Shown here: in pieces, positions 7,287 to 16,092 of the stretch
Numbering within the stretch: position 1 is the first letter of the stretch
How the letters are laid out: the number at the start of each line of letters is the position of its first letter
From: UBA6055 sp965203755
GTDB lineage: Bacteria; Chloroflexota; Anaerolineae; Aggregatilineales; Phototrophicaceae
Length of the DNA: 64,000 bases
Assembly (NCBI GenBank): GCA_965203755.1
Contig: OZ241910.1
Span: 248,001-312,000 of the forward strand
Direction of reading: 5' to 3'
Translations under genes and position numbers: made by a program
The notes under the pieces: generated by a model
Told to the model about the DNA's origin: nothing
The model's input: the letters and a program-made list of their open reading frames with translations, nothing else
Databases searched by the model: none

Positions 7287-8522
7287 ATGGATATCAATCA
7301 AATCGCCAGCATGATCGAGTGGCTGGACGAGGAGCGGCGGCGCGACAAGACGACGATTGCGACATTGGAAGAGCGGCTGGCGCAGCAGGCGGATGCCATG
7401 GATCAAATGCAGCGGCGCATCAACAGCGTCGAATCTGACCAGAGCATGATGAAACAAGAGACGCTGCCGGTACAGAAAGAACGTGAAATCATGGATCGGC
7501 TGCGGACTGAAACGCGCCAGCTGCTTGAAAATGCCGAAGCCCGCCGTTTAACCGCCGAGCGAGAAGCCGAACGCCGTATTGAATTGCAGCGAGACAGCGC
7601 CCAGCGTTCGGTCCGGGATTTATCGGACAAAGCCGGCCGATTGGAAAAGCAGGTGGCTGCATTCAGCGGCCTGCAGACCGAAAGAGACCGCCTGACCAAT
7701 GCTATACGGGTACTCAACCAGGAAATGGATGACTTGACCAAGAAGCTGGAAGAGCCTGACCGGCGGCTGGCATTCCTTGAGGAACAGCGGCGAACGGATG
7801 CCCGCCGGCTTGTGGAAATCGAAACCGATCTGCCCGAATACAAAAAATCAATAGATGCCATTCGGCCCAAGCTGACTCTGGTCGAAGACCTGGCGATCCG
7901 CAATGAGCGCCGCATTCAGGAATTTGGCCATGTGGAACGGGAGCGGCGCGAGCAGCTGCAGCAGTTTATTGACCAGCAGCAACTGGTGATGCAGCAGCGC
8001 GACCAGCAGGTGGCGGACTTGAATCGGCGCTTTGGCCTGCATGATGAGGCATTGCAGAAAAACATTGAGCGATTTGAACTTTGGTCGCAGACCCATCGCG
8101 AAATGAAGCGGATTATTGATGACTTCAATCGGATTGGCGACCGACTCGAACGGCGCATCAATGAAGTCGCCGAAATACAGCGCTTGAGCGAGGAGCGGTT
8201 TCGTCAGGAATGGAATGACTGGCGCGATGACGATCAAAAACGCTGGAAGCAACTTACCCTTTCCAACGATGAGGTCTGGCGCAACCATGACAAGGAATTT
8301 GAACTGTACATCAAGCGCATCGACGGCATCGAAACCTCGCTTCCGGGTTTGCGCGGCAGCATCGAACGGCTGTGGCAGCTTGAACGCGCGCGGGCGGATT
8401 TGTATCGAGAACGCTATCAGGCGCTCCTGCATGAATTTGACGTTGCCGGGACACGCGCCGATTTGCAAAATCAGGCGGCCGGCAGCCAGCAGGTCAATGC
8501 AAACCGACACAACGGCGCTTGA
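7287..8522 (+). CDS. Long coiled-coil protein
   Basis: The 411-residue product is almost entirely charged alpha-helix rich in Arg, Glu and Gln. Heptad-like patterns run from residue 10 to about 330 (for example EERLAQQADAMDQMQRRI). There is no signal peptide, membrane segment or recognisable enzyme domain, so it is probably a cytoplasmic structural or scaffolding protein of the SMC-like coiled-coil type. The ATG at 7287 has TGGAGG seven bases upstream; a GTG at 7266 is less well placed. The stop nearly touches the selB start (two bases between), so the two are probably translated from one message. The functional link to selB is unknown. Confidence 0.7.
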   Translation: MDINQIASMIEWLDEERRRDKTTIATLEERLAQQADAMDQMQRRINSVESDQSMMKQETLPVQKEREIMDRLRTETRQLLENAEARRLTAEREAERRIELQRDSAQRSVRDLSDKAGRLEKQVAAFSGLQTERDRLTNAIRVLNQEMDDLTKKLEEPDRRLAFLEEQRRTDARRLVEIETDLPEYKKSIDAIRPKLTLVEDLAIRNERRIQEFGHVERERREQLQQFIDQQQLVMQQRDQQVADLNRRFGLHDEALQKNIERFELWSQTHREMKRIIDDFNRIGDRLERRINEVAEIQRLSEERFRQEWNDWRDDDQKRWKQLTLSNDEVWRNHDKEFELYIKRIDGIETSLPGLRGSIERLWQLERARADLYRERYQALLHEFDVAGTRADLQNQAAGSQQVNANRHNGA

Positions 8523-8524
8523 TC

Positions 8525-10405
8525 ATGCGCGTCATTGGGACAGCGGGTCATGTAGATCATGGGAAATCGACGCTGGTCGAAAAGCTCAGCGGCATCAATC
8601 CTGACCGGCTGGCTGAAGAGCAAAGCCGCAGCATGACCATTGATTTGGGTTTTGCCTGGGTTCGCCTGCCGAATGGCGAGACCGTTGGCATCGTTGACGT
8701 GCCTGGGCACCGCGATTTTATTGAAAATATGCTTGCTGGCGTCGGCGGTATGGACGCCGCCCTGCTGGTGATTGCGGCTGACGAAGGCATTATGCCGCAA
8801 ACCCGCGAGCATCTGTCGATTTTAAGGCTGCTGGGCGTAGACAATATCATTGCTGTGCTAAGCAAAACGGATTTGATTGACGACGAAGACTGGATGGAAC
8901 TGGTCATCCTGGAGATTGAAGAGCTGCTGGCGCAAAATGCCTTGGGCGCATCGCCGATTGCGCCGGTTTCAGCCATAACCGGCGCCGGGCTGGACGAATT
9001 GACCGCCACAGTGCAGAAGATGCTGAACAAACTGCCGCCGCCGCTTGATTATTCCCGGCCGCGGCTCCCGGTTGACCGCGTTTTTGTGGTTAGCGGCTTT
9101 GGAACAGTCGTGACTGGCACGCTGTCGGGCGGCGCGCTGTCGATTGGTGACCATGTGGAATTGCAGCCGAATGGCAAAACCGGGCGCATTCGTGGATTGC
9201 AAAGCTATAAACAAGAGGTGGAAACGGCCTTGCCGGGCAGCCGCGTTGCGGTGAATCTCGCCGGCATCAGCAGCAGCCAAATTCAAAGAGGGGATGTCCT
9301 TGCCTATCCGGGACAAATCCGCCCTACCGCCTTAGCCGACGCTCATTTCAGTCAACTGGCGGCCGTGGAGCGGCCGCTGGAACATCATGCGGAAGTCAAG
9401 TTCTTTTCTGGGGCCTGTGAGTCTATCGCCAATGTTCGCCTGCTCAACACAGATACGCTGCTGCCCGACAGTCAAGGCTGGCTGCAAATCCGCCTGCGCG
9501 ATGCGCTGCCGCTGAGTCGGGGGGACCGATTTATCCTGCGGTATCCCTCCCCGGCCCAGACCATCGGCGGCGGCATCATTGTCAACGCGCATCCCGGCGG
9601 CGGCCGCAAACGTTTTCAGCCGGGCATGATTCAAGAACTGGAAATACGGCTGGCTGGCACTCCCGCAGAACGCCTGGCGCTGGCGGCCGGCGGCAAAACC
9701 CCGCTTAAACTGGCAGAACTGCAACAGCGTTTTGGCGGCGGCGATGAGGAACTGGCAGCGGCTCTGGCGGCGGCTTTGGAAGAAGGGCTGCTCATCCAAA
9801 TGGATCAGCGGCATTATTGGGCAGCATCATCTTATCAGGAGCTATCTGGTCAGATGCACGCCGAGCTTGCTGCTTATCACCAGGAAAATCCGCTCCGACT
9901 GGGGATTTTGCGCGCGGAACTGCGGAGCAGGCTCAAGGTTAAGATAAGCCTGCTTGACAGCTTGATCGAGCGGGACGACCGGATTGTCAGCCAATGGAAT
10001 GTCGTTCGAATGAGGCGGCATCAAATCATTTTCAGCGAGGAACAGCAGGCACAGATAGACCATTTCATGCAGATTTTAGGCAAGCATCCTTATTCGCCGC
10101 CCTCGATTGCCGAGTTGAATCAGATGATCGGGGAAGACCTTGTGCGCGCTTTAATCGACTTGAGGCAAATCATCATGGTCAGCGACAGTATCGCCTTTCC
10201 GAAAAGCGGCTATGACCGGCTGGCGGCCGGAATTCGGCGGCATATCCAGGAACATGGCGAGATCGATGCCAAAACCCTGCGCGACAAGTTTGGCACGTCG
10301 CGGAAATACGCCATTGCTGTCCTTGAGCATCTCGATTCACTCGGCATCACCCAGCGCGTTGGGGATGTCCGAAAGCGCGGTCGAAATCTTGAAACCGCTT
10401 CTTAA
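8525..10405 (+). CDS. selB: Selenocysteine-specific translation elongation factor
   Basis: SelB delivers Sec-tRNA to UGA codons marked by a SECIS hairpin. The 626-residue product has the GTPase motifs GHVDHGKST, DVPGHRDFI and SKTDL in the first 130 residues. EF-Tu-like domains 2 and 3 follow (VVSGFGTVVTGTLSGG), then a C-terminal string of winged-helix modules ending with the SelB-typical FGTSRKYAIAVLEHLDSLG. The length matches the family (about 610-640). The ATG at 8525 is two bases after the stop of the coiled-coil gene; no separate ribosome site is seen, suggesting translational coupling. selA, selC and selD are not in the window. The last four bases overlap the 3' end of the convergent sugar kinase gene. 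Confidence 0.9.
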   Translation: MRVIGTAGHVDHGKSTLVEKLSGINPDRLAEEQSRSMTIDLGFAWVRLPNGETVGIVDVPGHRDFIENMLAGVGGMDAALLVIAADEGIMPQTREHLSILRLLGVDNIIAVLSKTDLIDDEDWMELVILEIEELLAQNALGASPIAPVSAITGAGLDELTATVQKMLNKLPPPLDYSRPRLPVDRVFVVSGFGTVVTGTLSGGALSIGDHVELQPNGKTGRIRGLQSYKQEVETALPGSRVAVNLAGISSSQIQRGDVLAYPGQIRPTALADAHFSQLAAVERPLEHHAEVKFFSGACESIANVRLLNTDTLLPDSQGWLQIRLRDALPLSRGDRFILRYPSPAQTIGGGIIVNAHPGGGRKRFQPGMIQELEIRLAGTPAERLALAAGGKTPLKLAELQQRFGGGDEELAAALAAALEEGLLIQMDQRHYWAASSYQELSGQMHAELAAYHQENPLRLGILRAELRSRLKVKISLLDSLIERDDRIVSQWNVVRMRRHQIIFSEEQQAQIDHFMQILGKHPYSPPSIAELNQMIGEDLVRALIDLRQIIMVSDSIAFPKSGYDRLAAGIRRHIQEHGEIDAKTLRDKFGTSRKYAIAVLEHLDSLGITQRVGDVRKRGRNLETAS

Positions 10406-11607
10406 TGGCATCGCGGTTTCGCATCGGGCAGCAGCGCCGGCAGGAAGCCGCCGACGAAGGCATCGCCAAGGCCTACCGTGGTTGCGCGGCGCGGCTCGAC
10501 ATCTGCGACTGGCGCGCATATTATGCTGTCGCCCGGCATCTTGTTGATGGTGTCTGCAAATATCGCATTCTCGGCCTTCGGGGGCCGGCTTTTGATTTCA
10601 CGGTAATTTTGCAGCGTGAAATCATCACCATAACAGAAGCGGGTCGTCGCCAGGCTGGCGCCGGCTTGAAGAGCTTTGGCAAAACGGCTCGCCTGTCCGC
10701 CGCAGGCAAGCGCCCAATGCCGGGTATGCAAAACCAGGGTGGGCATCGGGATGCGCTTTTGCAGGTCGGCCAATGCCGCTTGAACCTGCAAGACATCAAG
10801 CAAGGCTATCTTTCGGTTAAGATGCGCTTGAAGCTCGTCTTCATTCAAGCTGAAAATATCTATGCGCCGGCCTAAAGCGCGATAAATCAACCGACTGCAA
10901 CCAAGGTCAAAATAACCGCCATCTTCATAAAAGACCAGCGCATCTTTCGGCAGCCGTTTCATCATTCTTATCACCGATTCGAGTCGGCGGGCAAGGAGTG
11001 GCTTGCTCTGCATGGCATTGAAGCCTGCAATCAGCAGCGCCTTGGCATCTGCCATAAGGTCAGAAAAGCCTTCATTCAGATTCATAGCGATGCTGTCCTG
11101 ATCGCTATGATAGATAAGGCGATTGGCTTGGCGGGCGCGGATATCGATATCCCTGGCTTTGACGGCGGCGTCTTTCCCGAACTGCACAATCAAGTGCGGA
11201 TGCAGGCTGTCTTTGGCATTGCCGCAAACGTAAGGGCTGTCTGGGGGAATGAGGCGGCGCACATGGTCATTCAGCGTGACCAGATGAAGCGCTGATGTAT
11301 AGCCGAGCTTCCGCATCGCTATGGCAGCCCGCGCAGAGGTGCCGCCCAGCGTGATTTTTTTGGCGAATTTCTGCGAAAAATCCTCAATGATCGAAGAGGA
11401 GGAAACAAACCGTTCGCCGCCTTTGGCCGCCTTCAGAAAAGCCAGGATCGAGACAAGCAAATCACGTTCGGAGTCAATCGCTCCATGGGTCGTCAGTTCG
11501 GCATCGCGGATATGGTAATGAAGGATGAGGTCGGCGAAAACATCGGCGTCCCATACAATCTCATAATCAACGCTGTTGCCGAAGCCCAAGGCAATGCTTT
11601 CATTCAT
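10402..11607 (-). CDS. ADP-dependent phosphofructokinase/glucokinase family sugar kinase
   Basis: The 401-residue product resembles the ADP-dependent glucokinase/phosphofructokinase family (ribokinase fold), which uses ADP as phosphoryl donor. Supporting features are the length, the early GGTSARAAIAMRKLGY motif where the sugar-binding glycine pair sits (about residues 88-103), HLIVQF, the DIFSLNEDEL stretch resembling the family's NxxE metal site, and the C-terminal TVGLGDAFVGG that supplies the catalytic Asp and anion hole. It is the last gene of a probable operon with an aldolase and an ABC sugar importer, 38 bases after the aldolase stop. Whether it phosphorylates fructose 6-phosphate, tagatose 6-phosphate or glucose cannot be read directly; the neighbouring aldolase favours a 6-phosphofructokinase-type role. 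Confidence 0.72.
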   Translation of the reverse strand: MNESIALGFGNSVDYEIVWDADVFADLILHYHIRDAELTTHGAIDSERDLLVSILAFLKAAKGGERFVSSSSIIEDFSQKFAKKITLGGTSARAAIAMRKLGYTSALHLVTLNDHVRRLIPPDSPYVCGNAKDSLHPHLIVQFGKDAAVKARDIDIRARQANRLIYHSDQDSIAMNLNEGFSDLMADAKALLIAGFNAMQSKPLLARRLESVIRMMKRLPKDALVFYEDGGYFDLGCSRLIYRALGRRIDIFSLNEDELQAHLNRKIALLDVLQVQAALADLQKRIPMPTLVLHTRHWALACGGQASRFAKALQAGASLATTRFCYGDDFTLQNYREIKSRPPKAENAIFADTINKMPGDSIICAPVADVEPRRATTVGLGDAFVGGFLPALLPDAKPRCH

Positions 11608-11645
11608 AGGGCTTGCCTGCTGTCGTCGGCGCGGGCCGCCGGCGG

Positions 11646-12518
11646 CTATGGGCGGCGCTCATACAAGTTCGCTTTGCCGCTGGCGCTGAACAGGTCAAAC
11701 TTCTGGCGGGCAACTTCTTTCATCGCATCAATACAGGGAGGATAGATGGAGGCCGGCTCGCGCAGCGTAGGGTCAGCCAGCACTTGGCGACATTTCTGAT
11801 AGAAGGCGTTTTTGACGTCGCTGGAGATATTGATTTTGCTGATGCCTAATTGGATAGATCGGACGATTTCGTCTTCGGGGTTGCCTGAGCCGCCGTGCAG
11901 CACAAGCGGAATATCGACTTTGGCGGCGATCTCTTCCAGCAGGTCCAATCGTATTTCTGGTTTCATGCGCTTTGGATAGAGGCCGTGGGCGGTGCCGACG
12001 GCGACGGCCAAGGTATCGACGCCAGTGGCATCAACAAAGGTTTTGACATCGTTCGGATCGACGAAGACAATCTCTTCGGCTTCAGCTTCGGCCTCGGCGT
12101 CAGCCGTGCCAATCGTCCCCAACTCGCCCTCGACGGAAACATCGACCGCGTGTGCCAGCTCGACCGTTTGTCGGCACATTGCGATATTTTCCGCAAGCGG
12201 CTGGGTGGAGGCGTCCATCATCACCGAGGTAAACCCGGCATGGATGGCGGTCATGATCTGGGCGAATGACGAGCCGTGATCCAAATGGATGCAAACCGGA
12301 ACACTGGCGTTGATGGCTTCCTCAAGCGCGGTTTTAATGAAGGATGGGCGAACGAAAGCCAACTCGTCGGGATGGATTGCCAGGATGACCGGCGCCGCCG
12401 CCGCTTCAGCGGCTTCCATTACGCCGGTCAGCAGCATACTGCTGCTAATGTTAAAGGCCGGCACAGCAAAACGGTTGGCATGCGCCGCCGCCAGCAGGTT
12501 TTTCATATTGATTAACAT
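11646..12518 (-). CDS. Class II ketose-bisphosphate aldolase (FbaA/GatY/KbaY type)
   Basis: This zinc-dependent aldolase cleaves fructose- or tagatose-1,6-bisphosphate to dihydroxyacetone phosphate and glyceraldehyde 3-phosphate. The 290-residue product shows the family hallmarks: FAVPAFNIS at the N-terminus, catalytic Asp80 with zinc ligand His81 in HLDHGSS, EGELGTIG (130-137), zinc ligands His178 in GTAHGLY and His208 in LHGGSG, and SKINISSD for phosphate binding. An unusual run of Ala-Glu repeats (about residues 139-149) lies in the mobile loop where other family members have a shorter insertion. It sits between ABC permease genes and the ADP-dependent kinase, so kinase and aldolase could act in sequence. 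Fructose versus tagatose specificity is undecided. Confidence 0.87.
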   Translation of the reverse strand: MLINMKNLLAAAHANRFAVPAFNISSSMLLTGVMEAAEAAAAPVILAIHPDELAFVRPSFIKTALEEAINASVPVCIHLDHGSSFAQIMTAIHAGFTSVMMDASTQPLAENIAMCRQTVELAHAVDVSVEGELGTIGTADAEAEAEAEEIVFVDPNDVKTFVDATGVDTLAVAVGTAHGLYPKRMKPEIRLDLLEEIAAKVDIPLVLHGGSGNPEDEIVRSIQLGISKINISSDVKNAFYQKCRQVLADPTLREPASIYPPCIDAMKEVARQKFDLFSASGKANLYERRP

Positions 12519-12594
12519 ACAGGTAACTTCATTCCTTGATACACAGTTGATCGATGCAAGACATTCTCTAGTGACTCGGTGACAGCGGGCATTC

Positions 12595-13437
12595 TTACCC
12601 TTTGATCGACCCAGCCGACATGCCGGCGATAAAATAACGCTGGAAGAGCAGAAAGAGTATCAGCACCGGCAGCGATCCCAGCACGCTCATAGCCATCATT
12701 TGATTCCATTCAAAGGAATGCTGCCCCATCAGCAGCTGAATGCCAATCGGGACGGTACGCATATCGTTCGTCCGCGTCAAGGTGAGCGCAAACAGGAACT
12801 CGTTCCATGCCAGCATAAAGGTATAGACGCCGACCGATACGATGCCGGGCAGCGAAACCGGCACGAGGATGCGCCACAGAATGACCAAGCTGCCGCCGCC
12901 GTCGATCATGACAGCTTCGTCCAGGTCGCGCGGCAGGGTGTTGAAATAGCCGGTCATCATAATAATGGCGTAGGAAAGCGTGAAGACCATGTAGGTCAAG
13001 ATCAGCGCCCAGTAGGTGTTGTACAGCCGCAGCCAGACGATAAGCCCAAAGTAAGGGATCATCAGCGTGATGGGCGGCACTGACTGCACGCCGATGATGA
13101 TCAGGTTCAGGAGCTTCTTGAAGCGAAAGTCGTAGCGGCTGAAGCTGTATCCCGCCAGGATGCTGGTGATGACCGTGCAAATCGTCACCAGGATGGAAAC
13201 AAGGTAGCTGTTGAAAAAGAAGCGCAGCTGCATCGGGTCACCCAGCACGGCTTCATAGGCTTTGAACGAGAAGGATTCGTCAATCAAGCGCGGCGGATAG
13301 GCGAATATCTCCATATTTGACTTGAACGATGACGCGACCATCCAAAGCACGGGCAAACCGGCAAAGCATGCGCCAAGTATCAGCGCGATCAGCGTAAGCG
13401 TTTTTGCCAAGCGGACTTGAGCGGGATTCGCAACCAT
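12595..13437 (-). CDS. ABC sugar transporter permease, MalG type
   Basis: This is an inner-membrane permease of the CUT1 carbohydrate uptake family, about 280 residues with six predicted helices. The cytoplasmic EAA loop that contacts the ATPase is clear: EAVMIDGGGSLVILWRIL followed by a conserved Pro. The ATG at 13437 directly follows the stop of the preceding permease gene (TAATATG); an upstream in-frame start would overlap it. It works with the MalF-like permease and the binding protein encoded just upstream. No ATPase gene is present in this operon, so a shared MsiK-type ATPase elsewhere is likely. Confidence 0.9.
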   Translation of the reverse strand: MVANPAQVRLAKTLTLIALILGACFAGLPVLWMVASSFKSNMEIFAYPPRLIDESFSFKAYEAVLGDPMQLRFFFNSYLVSILVTICTVITSILAGYSFSRYDFRFKKLLNLIIIGVQSVPPITLMIPYFGLIVWLRLYNTYWALILTYMVFTLSYAIIMMTGYFNTLPRDLDEAVMIDGGGSLVILWRILVPVSLPGIVSVGVYTFMLAWNEFLFALTLTRTNDMRTVPIGIQLLMGQHSFEWNQMMAMSVLGSLPVLILFLLFQRYFIAGMSAGSIKG

Positions 13438-13438
13438 A

Positions 13439-14380
13439 TTATTCGTCCGCCATTCGCTGATTTCGCACATAGAAGACGGCGACGACGGTCGAGAGAGCCA
13501 AGATGATCATCGCCAATGTCGACGCGATTGAAAACTCGTTGGATCGGAATGCGGCTTTGTAGGTGAAGGTGCTTAACACTTCTGTGGAGCGCATGGGGCC
13601 GCCGCCGGTGGTCATCCATATCAACGTGAACTGATGCGTCGTCCAGATAAAATCCAGCATCGCCAGGCTGATGATAATCGGCTTCAGCTGCGGCAGCGTG
13701 ATGAACCGAAACAGCTGCCATCCGTTGGCGCCATCGACCCGGCCAGCTTCGTACAGATCGTCGGGGATGCCCTGCAAGCCAGCCAGGAAGCTGACCATGT
13801 AGAAGGGATATCCGGCCCAGATGTTGATGAAGGTCACCGCATAAAGCGCCAAATCGCGGCTGCTTAGCCATTCGACCTGTTCATGCGCCAGCCCAAGCTC
13901 TCGCAGCAGAAAATTGACGACGCCGTGCGGATTGAGCAGCAGCCGCCACAGGATAGCGATGATCGAGGCTGTGAAAACCCAAGGCAGAATGTACACCGCG
14001 CGGAAGACCGCCTTGGCGCCGGCGCCAATCAGCCGCGTATTCAGCAGCAGCGCAAATGCCAAGCCGATGATGAAGTGGCCGATGACGCTGACCACTGCGA
14101 GAAACATGGTATTGCGAAACGCCCCGCCGAATTTGCGGTCAGTCAGCACCTCGACATAATTGTCGATGCCGATGAATGTTGGGGGCTTTTGGGTGATGAT
14201 GACGTTGTCCACCAGAGAATACAGAAAGACCGTCGCAATCGGCACGAAGGTCAGCACAGCCAGCAGAATCAGCGTCGGCGAAAGGTAGGCATAGGGAACG
14301 AGCCGTTTTCGATATTGCTCCCAAGCAGGGTTTGCGGATGCGGCGCTGTCCCCGGTCATTTCCATTGCGACTCCATTCAT
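13439..14380 (-). CDS. ABC sugar transporter permease, MalF type
   Basis: This is the partner permease of the CUT1 sugar importer, 313 residues, six main hydrophobic helices after a cytoplasmic N-terminus. The EAA loop reads YEAGRVDGANGWQLFRFI followed by LPQLKP, typical of MalF/UgpA homologues. The helix segment NTMFLAVVSVIGHFIIGLAF is the start of the conserved transport core. It lies 68 bases after the binding-protein gene and abuts the MalG-type gene. The substrate is probably a monosaccharide or oligosaccharide, given the aldolase and kinase downstream. Confidence 0.9.
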   Translation of the reverse strand: MNGVAMEMTGDSAASANPAWEQYRKRLVPYAYLSPTLILLAVLTFVPIATVFLYSLVDNVIITQKPPTFIGIDNYVEVLTDRKFGGAFRNTMFLAVVSVIGHFIIGLAFALLLNTRLIGAGAKAVFRAVYILPWVFTASIIAILWRLLLNPHGVVNFLLRELGLAHEQVEWLSSRDLALYAVTFINIWAGYPFYMVSFLAGLQGIPDDLYEAGRVDGANGWQLFRFITLPQLKPIIISLAMLDFIWTTHQFTLIWMTTGGGPMRSTEVLSTFTYKAAFRSNEFSIASTLAMIILALSTVVAVFYVRNQRMADE

Positions 14381-14448
14381 CTTTTGCGCGCAGGCTGCCA
14401 GGGTTTGCGCCTGGCGGCCTGCGCGCGATGTGAAGGATGGGGATCATC

Positions 14449-15699
14449 CTACTCGAATTTGTCCATCCACTCTTCCTGTGCGGTCTCTAGGAATTCGTCG
14501 AGGCTTATATCGCCCTCCAGATAGAACTGGAACGGCTCGTCAAACAAAGCCATCAGTTCTTCCGCCACTGGCAGGCCGGTGAACTCGTTCGCCAGGTAGC
14601 CGGTCTGGAAGACTTCAAAGGCTTTGCCAAAGAGGGGGTCGGTCTCGATGAAGTCCGGCTTTGAATTGATGTTGCCGGGGAAAGCGTTGGCAATCGACGA
14701 CAGCTTTGAATTCGCCGCCTCGCTCATCAAGAAGGCGACCAGCTTCCAGGCTGCTTCCTGGTGTTCGGTATTCGATGCGATGCCGATGCCCCAGGTCGCG
14801 TAGGGGAGCCCGCGCGGTCCATCATAGCCTTCGACGGCCGGCAAGGCGGTGATGTCAAAGTTCAGATCAGGGTTGCGGTCGCGAATCAGGTTGAAGTGGG
14901 CGAGCGTGTTGATGACCATAGCCACGCGCCCGTTCACGAATTCTTCGACTTTGTCCTGCTCGCGCATTGAAAAGGCGCCGGGCGTGATCACGCCAGCGTC
15001 GTACAGCCCCTTGATGTATTCCATCGTGCCGGCGAGCAGTTCGTTGCCGACAAGATTGGGCAAGCCGTCTTCCAGCATACTTCCGCCGCTTGCCCAGACC
15101 CAGGACATCACGTCATTTTGTATGCCGTTGGGCTGTTCCAGCGAAAGCGGCAGCGCCCAGCCATACACGTTGCTGTCGGGATCGGTCAGCGCGGCGGCGG
15201 CGGCGGCGAATTCGGCGCGTGTTGAAGGCGGCATCACGCCAGCCGCTTCAAGCAGGTCGACGTTGACAAAGATGGGATAAATGAAGTTGACGACTGGAAT
15301 CATCCAGGTTGAGCCGTTCAGCTGAATCTGCGCCGCCAGTTCGCTGTCGTCAAAGCCAGCCCCCATCATAATTTCGGACAGGTTCGCCAATGAGCCCTGC
15401 TTTACGAAATCATTGACCCAGGCGCCGTCCAGCCCCACGACGTCAGCCATCGTGCCGGTTGCGGCGCCGGCGACAATCTGGTCGCGGGTCGTCGAATAGG
15501 GGCCGCTAATCAACTCGACCGCAATGCCGGGGTTGGCTGCTTCAAACTCATCCATCAGCGCCCGGAATGACCCTTCAGGAAGCTCTGGCGCCCACCACTG
15601 CTGGAATTCAAGTGTAACATCCGACTGCGCCATGGCGATGCCGCCGACTGTGACTAACAGAACGGCGATGATCAGTACCCTAATAATGCGTTGCTTCAT
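14449..15699 (-). CDS. ABC sugar transporter substrate-binding protein
   Basis: This is a family-1 extracellular solute-binding protein of 416 residues with an N-terminal signal peptide (MKQRIIRVLIIAVLLVTVGG, cleavage probably after AMA). No lipobox cysteine is visible, unlike most Gram-positive binding proteins. The mature part starts VTLEFQQWWAPELPEGSF and includes NGRVAMVIN and WGIGIASNTEHQEAAWKL, both typical of CUT1 binding proteins. The ATG at 15699 has GGAGAA seven bases upstream; a TTG two codons earlier is less likely. It is first in the operon that continues with both permeases, the aldolase and the ADP-dependent kinase. Confidence 0.9.
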   Translation of the reverse strand: MKQRIIRVLIIAVLLVTVGGIAMAQSDVTLEFQQWWAPELPEGSFRALMDEFEAANPGIAVELISGPYSTTRDQIVAGAATGTMADVVGLDGAWVNDFVKQGSLANLSEIMMGAGFDDSELAAQIQLNGSTWMIPVVNFIYPIFVNVDLLEAAGVMPPSTRAEFAAAAAALTDPDSNVYGWALPLSLEQPNGIQNDVMSWVWASGGSMLEDGLPNLVGNELLAGTMEYIKGLYDAGVITPGAFSMREQDKVEEFVNGRVAMVINTLAHFNLIRDRNPDLNFDITALPAVEGYDGPRGLPYATWGIGIASNTEHQEAAWKLVAFLMSEAANSKLSSIANAFPGNINSKPDFIETDPLFGKAFEVFQTGYLANEFTGLPVAEELMALFDEPFQFYLEGDISLDEFLETAQEEWMDKFE

Positions 15700-16092
15700 G
15701 TTCAAATTCTCCTCTGGAACAAAATGAATACAAACGGAAGGCCGTCTCCAGGATCAGAACTGGTCAGCCCCCTTTCTTGATTTTCTTTACATAGCTCCTC
15801 TCTTTCTTTTCCACTGAACCCAACACTTGCGGTGAGCAGTCGCCTTGGATGTGTTTCAAGGCGGGCTGCAACATCTCGAAGTTTAGCCAAAGCCAACCGC
15901 TTTCACAGTTGTTTCGCGGGCTGGATCGCCTGTGCTGAATTTCACGCTGACGGGGGCGATGGAATAAAAAACGAGACCGGAATTGTTTTTGTCAAGCAGT
16001 TCATCATCAGCCAAATAATAAAAACTTTCCATGATTTAAGCACATAGACAAATCATTGTCAACTGTTCGGAACATTTCGATTCGTCGGGCAG
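15700..16092 (-). other. Long leader of the sugar operon, possible lacI-like remnant
   Basis: No intact gene is seen in this 390-base gap. On the minus strand, codons near 15884-15858 read KLRDVAAR. After a two-base frame change the next stretch (to about 15825) reads TSKATAHRKC. Together these resemble the N-terminal helix-turn-helix of LacI-family regulators (LRDVA..., VSKATVSR). It may be a decayed fragment of the operon's former regulator, or a coincidence. The rest holds an A/T-rich promoter region. Confidence 0.3.
16034..16062 (-). promoter_or_regulatory. Putative promoter of the sugar ABC operon
   Basis: On the minus strand TTGACA (16062-16057) and TTAAAT (16039-16034) are separated by exactly 17 bases. 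Transcription would start about 330 bases before the binding-protein gene, leaving a long leader. Confidence 0.5.
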
